Positions 58,544 to 64,000 of a DNA stretch of 64,000 nt are shown here, one piece after another (the stretch's first letter is position 1; each line of letters begins with the position of its first letter). The DNA is taken from NCBI RefSeq assembly GCF_018448935.1, contig NZ_RCWC01000015.1:1-64000 (forward strand), given 5' to 3'. The notes under the pieces are model-generated. The model did no database searches. It was not told the origin of the DNA and saw only the letters and a program-made list of their open reading frames with translations. Source of the stretch: Photorhabdus noenieputensis. GTDB lineage: Bacteria > Pseudomonadota > Gammaproteobacteria > Enterobacterales > Enterobacteriaceae. The position numbers were made by a program, and so were the translations under genes.

Positions 58544-58620
58544 GGCTACGTAGCTCAGCTGGTTAGAGCACAGCACTCATAATGCTGGGGTCACAGGTTC
58601 GATTCCCGTCGTAGCCACCA
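58544..58620 (+). tRNA. metU: tRNA-Met (CAT), second copy
   Basis: 77 bases, identical to the first tRNA-Met at 58092. Confidence 0.97.
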
Positions 58621-58626
58621 CTCAAT

Positions 58627-58701
58627 TGGGGTATCGCCAAGCGGTAAGGCACCGGATTCTGATTCCGGCATTCCCAGGTTCGAATCCTGGTACCCCAGCC
58701 A
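58627..58701 (+). tRNA. glnV: tRNA-Gln (CTG)
   Basis: 75 bases with CCA; anticodon stem-loop GGATTCTGATTCC reads CAG. It starts 6 bases after tRNA-Met and is the last tRNA of the cluster; there is only one CTG copy here. Confidence 0.97.
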
Positions 58702-58756
58702 TATTTATCAATGTGTTACGTGAAGTGACATGTTGAAAAAGAATATACATGTACAA

Positions 58757-58780
58757 GCCCGCCGAAAGGTGGTTTTTTTG
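58757..58780 (+). terminator. Rho-independent terminator of the tRNA cluster
   Basis: CCGCC-GAAA-GGTGG followed by TTTTTTTG: a short stem with a GAAA tetraloop and a strong U-tract, 56 bases after the last tRNA. Confidence 0.85.
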
Positions 58781-58898
58781 TTTTCCAGCCCTCTATCTTT
58801 TCTTGCTTGCCAATTAGCTACATACAAAGAAAAGCAAATTGTCCACGCCATAAACAGATTTACGACGTGTTTGTGATCTTCATTACCAACCTATACGG

Positions 58899-60089
58899 TT
58901 ACAATCCTAACGCATACTTAAGCACCGCTTTTTTCATTACGCCAGCCCGTTGACCTGCCATTAGCGCGAGATTACGAACAACTTTCAGCCCTGTCAGCTC
59001 ATTGCTGAACACGGTGTAAAATAGATCCATTCCAGCTTGCATCATCAGGTTATCCGGCATTCTGCGGCGCTGATAACGCATCAACACTTCCAATGAATCC
59101 CACTGTTCCGTTAATTCTCTCGCTTTCGCCAAAACATCAAGCAGAGTATCCACATCCCGATAACCAAGATTTACTCCCTGTCCAGCCAGCGGATTAATGG
59201 TATGAGCCGCATCACCCAACAATACTAATCCTTCACGCACATAACTGTTAGCATGATGACGAGTCAAAGGAAATGAACCGGCAACAACGGGAGTCACTTT
59301 ACCTAACCGTACAGGAAATGCCTGAAAAATCTCCTGCTCCAGTTGAGCCATTGGCATTGCCTGTAATTGTCGTATGCGTGCCGGTTTGTCGTACCACACC
59401 AGCGAAGCCCATTGATCAAACAGTGGAAGAAACGCTCTTGGGCCAGAAGGAAAAAACTGCTGCCAGGTAATATCCTGCTGTGGCTGTTCTGTTTTTACCG
59501 TGATCAACATACAAGACTGTCTGTACTGCCAACCACGACTGCCAATTCCCGCCATTTGCCGAACCTGAGAACGAGCACCATCAGCCCCGACAATCAAGCG
59601 AGTAGTCATTTCCGTTCCATCAGCCAGAGTCACTAACCAACCCACTTTCTGCCACTGCATTGATTGCAATACTGCCGGGCATAGCAAAGTCAAATTGGGA
59701 TATTTTTCAAACTGCTGCCACAGAGCCAGTTGCAAGATACGGTTTTCAACCATATAGCCCAACTCAGGCAACCCCAGACTTTGGGCATCAAACACCAAAT
59801 TAGAATCATTCTGTTCCCAAGTCTCTAATGTACGATACGGCGCGCTGCGCATCTGTAATACCGCATCCCATGCACCAAGTTGTTTGAGCAAATCTACAGA
59901 GGCACAACTGATCGCTGACACACGTACATCAGGACGACTCTGTGCATCATAAGATTGTGGTGGTTGATGATCCAATAAAGCAACTGTCCAACCTTCCTGT
60001 GCCAGCCCCAATGCTGTCGCAGCGCCGATCATGCCAGCCCCAACCACCACTACATCAAAAATCTGTTGTGAATTATTCATCTCAGTCAT
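58899..60089 (-). CDS. ubiF: UbiF, ubiquinone pathway FAD hydroxylase
   Basis: 396 residues from ATG 60089 (MTEMNNSQQIFDVVVVGAG). The frame continues 51 codons upstream but that part has no similarity to the family; MNNS at 60080 is an alternative. FAD motifs: VVVGAGMIGAATALGLA, VGADGARSQVRQMAG and LLGDAAHTINPLAGQGVNLG. It hydroxylates the ubiquinone ring at C6 (2-octaprenyl-3-methyl-6-methoxy-benzoquinol step). It is divergent from miaB, as in E. coli. Confidence 0.93.
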   Translation of the reverse strand: MTEMNNSQQIFDVVVVGAGMIGAATALGLAQEGWTVALLDHQPPQSYDAQSRPDVRVSAISCASVDLLKQLGAWDAVLQMRSAPYRTLETWEQNDSNLVFDAQSLGLPELGYMVENRILQLALWQQFEKYPNLTLLCPAVLQSMQWQKVGWLVTLADGTEMTTRLIVGADGARSQVRQMAGIGSRGWQYRQSCMLITVKTEQPQQDITWQQFFPSGPRAFLPLFDQWASLVWYDKPARIRQLQAMPMAQLEQEIFQAFPVRLGKVTPVVAGSFPLTRHHANSYVREGLVLLGDAAHTINPLAGQGVNLGYRDVDTLLDVLAKARELTEQWDSLEVLMRYQRRRMPDNLMMQAGMDLFYTVFSNELTGLKVVRNLALMAGQRAGVMKKAVLKYALGL

Positions 60090-60266
60090 GCTATTAACCC
60101 ATTGATTAGTACAGTGTACCGAATTTTTAATTCTCCGGTAGAGAATATCCTGTTTAACAGTCTGGTCACTGCTCCTGCAAATGACTACAATATCCGACAA
60201 CTTTATGCCTAATACACAATTGCTTTTGCCGTGTAATAACACTTTTCAGCGCGGTAGAAAGCTTGG

Positions 60267-61709
60267 ATGCACAAGAAAATGTCGACGATAAAAAAACTGT
60301 ATATTAAAACTTGGGGCTGTCAGATGAATGAATATGATTCATCTAAAATGGCCGACCTGCTGGAAAGTACTCACGGTTATCAGTTAACCGATGTCGCCGA
60401 AGAAGCAGACATTTTGCTATTAAATACCTGTTCAATCCGCGAAAAAGCACAGGAAAAGGTTTTCCATCAATTAGGCCGCTGGAAAAACCTAAAAGATACT
60501 AATCCAGATATCATCATTGGAGTCGGTGGCTGTGTCGCCTCTCAGGAAGGGGATTTCATCCGTCAGCGTGCTCAATGCGTAGATATTATTTTCGGGCCGC
60601 AAACATTGCACCGTTTACCTGAGATGATCAACCAGGTGAAAGGTACCCGCAGCCCAGTTGTTGATATCAGCTTCCCAGAAATCGAGAAATTTGACCGCCT
60701 TCCTGAACCACGCGCTGAAGGCCCGTCTGCTTTCGTTTCTATTATGGAAGGCTGCAACAAATACTGTACTTTCTGTGTCGTACCTTATACCCGCGGAGAA
60801 GAGGTTAGCCGCCCATGTGATGATGTTCTGTTTGAAATCGCACAACTTGCCGCGCAAGGCGTACGTGAAGTCAACCTTCTCGGTCAGAACGTGAACGCTT
60901 ATCGTGGCGCGACTTATGATGGTGATATTTGCTCTTTCGCTGAGCTAATTCGTTTAGTCGCGGCTATAGATGGTATTGACCGTATTCGCTTTACGACTAG
61001 CCACCCAATTGAGTTTACAGACGATATTATTGCTGTTTACGAAGATACACCGGAATTGGTTAGCTTCCTGCATCTACCGGTGCAAAGTGGCTCGGACCGT
61101 ATTCTAACGTTGATGAAACGTGCCCACACCGCCCTTGAGTATAAGAGCATTATCCGCAAACTGCGTAAAGCACGTCCTGATATCTTGATAAGCTCTGATT
61201 TCATTGTCGGATTCCCAGGTGAAACCCAAGATGACTTCGAGAGAACCATGAAACTGATCGCTGATGTCAATTTCGATATGAGCTACAGCTTCATCTATTC
61301 CGCTCGTCCGGGAACACCGGCAGCCGATCTGCCTGATGACGTCAGCGAAGAAGAGAAGAAACAGCGTCTTTACCTGTTACAACAACGTATCAACCAACAA
61401 GCAATGAGCTACAGCCGTGCTATGTTGGGCAGTGTACAACGTATTCTGGTTGAAGGAACTTCCCGTAAGAATGTGATGGAACTTTCTGGCCGTACCGAAA
61501 ACAATCGGGTTGTCAACTTTGAAGGTCAGCCTGATATGATTGGCAAATTCGTTGATGTTGAAATTGTTGATGTTTACGCCAACTCACTACGCGGTAAAGT
61601 TATCCGTACCGAAGATCAAATGGATCTTCGTACACACGAATCACCTGAGTCCGTTATAGCCCGTACCCGTAAAGAAGATGAAATCGGGGTCGGCACTTAT
61701 CAGCCCTAA
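60267..61709 (+). CDS. miaB: tRNA methylthiotransferase MiaB
   Basis: 480 residues from ATG 60267; an in-frame ATG at 60279 would give 476, nearer the E. coli 474. Radical-SAM enzyme that converts i6A37 to ms2i6A37. The N-terminal domain has the first iron-sulfur cluster cysteines ([32 protein letters not shown]). The SAM-cluster motif is [22 protein letters not shown] domain ends the protein. Confidence 0.96.
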   Translation: MHKKMSTIKKLYIKTWGCQMNEYDSSKMADLLESTHGYQLTDVAEEADILLLNTCSIREKAQEKVFHQLGRWKNLKDTNPDIIIGVGGCVASQEGDFIRQRAQCVDIIFGPQTLHRLPEMINQVKGTRSPVVDISFPEIEKFDRLPEPRAEGPSAFVSIMEGCNKYCTFCVVPYTRGEEVSRPCDDVLFEIAQLAAQGVREVNLLGQNVNAYRGATYDGDICSFAELIRLVAAIDGIDRIRFTTSHPIEFTDDIIAVYEDTPELVSFLHLPVQSGSDRILTLMKRAHTALEYKSIIRKLRKARPDILISSDFIVGFPGETQDDFERTMKLIADVNFDMSYSFIYSARPGTPAADLPDDVSEEEKKQRLYLLQQRINQQAMSYSRAMLGSVQRILVEGTSRKNVMELSGRTENNRVVNFEGQPDMIGKFVDVEIVDVYANSLRGKVIRTEDQMDLRTHESPESVIARTRKEDEIGVGTYQP

Positions 61710-61724
61710 ATATAGAGATAATCA

Positions 61725-62774
61725 GTGATTCAACAAATTCATTCACAAATAGCAACTCAGGAAATTTTCCTCGAACCAGCCGATAATCAGCGCCTAATGA
61801 GCCTGTGTGGGCCGTTTGATGACAATTTGAAGCAGCTTGAACGCCGGTTAGGTATTGAAATTAGCCGTCGTGATAACCGTTTTAAACTGATGGGCAAACC
61901 GCTGTGCGTTAGCGCAGCCACTAATATCCTACGGCATTTATATGCGGAAACTTCCCCTGTCCGTGGGGTGAGGCCAGATATCAAACCAGAACAGATCCAT
62001 CTGGCAATTACTGAGAGCCGAGTTCTGGAACAAACCGCCGAGAGCATACCCGAATACGGTAAAGCTGTTAACATTCGCACCAAACGCGGCATGGTGAAAC
62101 CACGGACGCCCAATCAGGCGCAGTATATTGCCAATATCCTTAGCCATGATATTACGTTTGGGATTGGCCCTGCCGGTACGGGAAAAACTTACCTGGCCGT
62201 CGCTGCTGCGGTTGATGCACTGGAACGGCAGGAAATCCGCCGTATCCTGCTAACCCGACCGGCAGTAGAAGCGGGTGAAAAATTGGGTTTTCTACCTGGC
62301 GACCTGAGCCAAAAAGTTGATCCGTACCTGCGTCCACTCTACGATGCTCTATTTGAAATGCTAGGTTTTGAAAAAGTTGAAAAGCTGATCGAGCGTAACG
62401 TTATTGAAGTTGCTCCGTTAGCTTATATGCGTGGACGAACCTTAAACGACGCTTTTATTATTCTGGATGAGAGCCAGAACACGACCATCGAACAGATGAA
62501 GATGTTCCTGACTCGTATCGGCTTCAACTCCAAAGCGGTTGTTACCGGTGATGTTACGCAAATCGACCTGCCTCGTGGACAGAAATCCGGCCTACGCCAT
62601 GCCATTGAAGTTCTATCAGGCGTCGGTGAGCTGAGTTTCAACTTTTTCCACAGTGATGATGTTGTCCGCCACCCGGTGGTAGCCAAAGTTGTCATTGCCT
62701 ATGAAGAGTGGGAAGCAACCGAGCAAAAACGCAAACAGACACTCAACGAGCAACGCAAGCAGGAAGCACAATGA
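61725..62774 (+). CDS. ybeZ: PhoH-like ATPase YbeZ
   Basis: 349 residues from GTG 61725, 15 bases after miaB. Walker A is [18 protein letters not shown] and Walker B is [11 protein letters not shown]. PhoH-family NTPase linked to RNA metabolism and to its operon partner YbeY. Its last 4 bases overlap the ybeY start (ATGA). Confidence 0.95.
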   Translation: MIQQIHSQIATQEIFLEPADNQRLMSLCGPFDDNLKQLERRLGIEISRRDNRFKLMGKPLCVSAATNILRHLYAETSPVRGVRPDIKPEQIHLAITESRVLEQTAESIPEYGKAVNIRTKRGMVKPRTPNQAQYIANILSHDITFGIGPAGTGKTYLAVAAAVDALERQEIRRILLTRPAVEAGEKLGFLPGDLSQKVDPYLRPLYDALFEMLGFEKVEKLIERNVIEVAPLAYMRGRTLNDAFIILDESQNTTIEQMKMFLTRIGFNSKAVVTGDVTQIDLPRGQKSGLRHAIEVLSGVGELSFNFFHSDDVVRHPVVAKVVIAYEEWEATEQKRKQTLNEQRKQEAQ

Positions 62775-63238
62775 GTTCAGTCATACTTGATTTACAAATT
62801 GCTTGTGAACATTCACAAGGTCTTCCTGAAGAAACCCTGTTCCAGCGCTGGCTGGATGGGGTTTTACCTCAATTTCAACCAGAAAGTGAAGTCACTATCC
62901 GCATTGTTGATGAGGCAGAAAGCCACGATTTAAATCTGACCTACCGTGGTAAAGATAAGCCAACAAATGTGTTATCTTTCCCATTTGAAGCACCACCAGA
63001 GGTTGATTTACCCCTGCTTGGTGATCTCATTATCTGTCGTCAGGTTGTTGAAAAAGAAGCAGAGGAGCAACAAAAAACAGTAGAAGAACATTGGGCGCAT
63101 ATGGTTGTGCACGGCTGCTTACATTTGCTGGGTTATGACCATATCGAAGATGACGAAGCGGAAGAAATGGAATCTTTGGAAACAGAAATTATGCAAGAGT
63201 TGGGTTATTCTGACCCCTACCTTGCAGAAAAAGAGTAA
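62771..63238 (+). CDS. ybeY: Endoribonuclease/rRNA maturation factor YbeY
   Basis: 155 residues from the ATG at 62771 overlapping the ybeZ stop. The zinc-binding H-x3-H-x5-H motif is intact in [13 protein letters not shown]. Needed for 16S rRNA 3'-end maturation and ribosome quality control. The longer frame starting at 62708 is inside ybeZ and is rejected. Confidence 0.95.
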   Translation: MSSVILDLQIACEHSQGLPEETLFQRWLDGVLPQFQPESEVTIRIVDEAESHDLNLTYRGKDKPTNVLSFPFEAPPEVDLPLLGDLIICRQVVEKEAEEQQKTVEEHWAHMVVHGCLHLLGYDHIEDDEAEEMESLETEIMQELGYSDPYLAEKE

Positions 63239-63310
63239 CCATTCGTACCATTTTTATGCTAAAAAATACCAACAATAACTTATTTAATGGGAAATTTTCA
63301 TTAAAACGCC

Positions 63311-64000
63311 ATGAGCGACGACCATCCTTCAAGTAACGATAATCCTGGCCCTAAGAAAGGGTTTTTCACTCTTCTTCTTAACCAGCTTTTTCACGGTGAG
63401 CCAAAAAGCCGTGATGAACTGGTGGAATTGATCCGTGACTCTGAACAAAACGATCTGATTGATCCTGATACCCGCGATATGCTCGAAGGGGTAATGGATA
63501 TTTCCGATCAACGTGTCCGGGATATCATGATCCCCCGTTCTCAAATCGTTACCTTAAAACGTAATCAAACCCTGGACGAATGTCTGGATGTAATTATCGA
63601 TTCGGCTCACTCTCGTTTCCCTGTGATCAGTGAAGATAAAGATCATATTGAAGGGATTTTGATGGCAAAAGACCTATTGCCATTTATGCGCACCGATGCC
63701 CCTCCATTCAGCATAGATAAGGTTCTGCGTCAGGCTGTCGTTGTACCTGAAAGTAAACGGGTTGACCGCATGCTGAAAGAGTTCCGTTCTCAACGTTATC
63801 ATATGGCAATCGTCATTGATGAGTTTGGTGGTGTATCGGGCCTAGTCACTATCGAAGATATTCTTGAACTGATCGTCGGTGAAATTGAAGACGAATACGA
63901 TGAAGAAGAAGATGTCGATATTCGTGCCTTGAGCCGTCATACCTATACGGTACGAGCTCTAACTCAGATTGAAGACTTTAATGAAGCCTTTAGCACCCAA
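63311..64000 (+). CDS. corC: CorC/YbeX, CBS-domain protein (cut by window end)
   Basis: The first 230 codons, open to the window edge, from ATG at 63311. The N-terminus is [17 protein letters not shown]. The CBS pair covers about 70-190 ([52 protein letters not shown]). The C-terminal transporter-associated domain begins just before the edge. Associated with magnesium/cobalt efflux and ribosome function. Last visible gene of the miaB-ybeZ-ybeY-corC cluster, where lnt usually follows. Confidence 0.95.
   Translation, partial: MSDDHPSSNDNPGPKKGFFTLLLNQLFHGEPKSRDELVELIRDSEQNDLIDPDTRDMLEGVMDISDQRVRDIMIPRSQIVTLKRNQTLDECLDVIIDSAHSRFPVISEDKDHIEGILMAKDLLPFMRTDAPPFSIDKVLRQAVVVPESKRVDRMLKEFRSQRYHMAIVIDEFGGVSGLVTIEDILELIVGEIEDEYDEEEDVDIRALSRHTYTVRALTQIEDFNEAFSTQ

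Overview
The window is a piece of an enterobacterial chromosome. Conserved housekeeping blocks (ybfE-fldA-fur, glnS, nagE-nagBAC, a Met/Leu/Gln tRNA cluster, ubiF/miaB/ybeZ/ybeY/corC), at least five ERIC elements and a tandem pair of giant MARTX toxins with their own secretion genes point to Photorhabdus or a close relative. The genus is inferred from synteny and repeats; no species call is made.

Layout. (1) 1-2.3 kb is decayed accessory DNA: the tail of an IS256-type transposase, small unknown proteins, an immunity-like gene with an internal stop and an ERIC. (2) 2.3-34.3 kb is an rtx toxin island. Two MARTX genes of about 12.2 kb each lie head to tail on the minus strand, behind rtxH and rtxC. 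A divergent rtxB-rtxD-rtxE operon encodes the atypical type I secretion machine. Both toxins share the backbone: N-terminal glycine-rich repeats, long B-repeat tract, cysteine protease domain (CPD) and C-terminal calcium-binding repeats. Their effector payloads differ completely. The upstream-encoded toxin carries a probable NAD-hydrolase/ADP-ribosyl-cyclase-like domain and a YopT-like C58 protease. The other carries an uncharacterised Ser/His domain and an alpha/beta hydrolase. A decayed rtxC tail between the toxins shows that the array arose by tandem duplication of an rtxC-rtxA unit. (3) 34.4-41 kb holds a GlxA-type regulator, ybfE, fldA, fur, a dinJ/yafQ module with a frameshifted toxin, and a secreted chitobiase. 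(4) 41.7-47.9 kb is an ERIC-rich, partly decayed gene set: cupin, FAD monooxygenase, remnants of a carrier-protein-like gene and an AMP ligase, a heme-oxygenase-like diiron protein, and a divergent LysR regulator. (5) 48-58 kb holds glnS, a TnpB remnant, an AT-rich orphan glycosyltransferase, and nagE-nagBAC with candidate NagC operators. (6) 58-64 kb holds six tRNAs, ubiF, and miaB-ybeZ-ybeY-corC, the last cut by the window edge.

How it works together. RtxC should acylate the MARTX toxins and RtxB/D/E, with an outer-membrane TolC encoded elsewhere, should export them. In a eukaryotic cell the CPD should release the effectors. Chitobiase, NagE and NagBA form a chitin-sugar uptake and catabolism path. 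Domain names rest on motifs read by eye; no database search was run.
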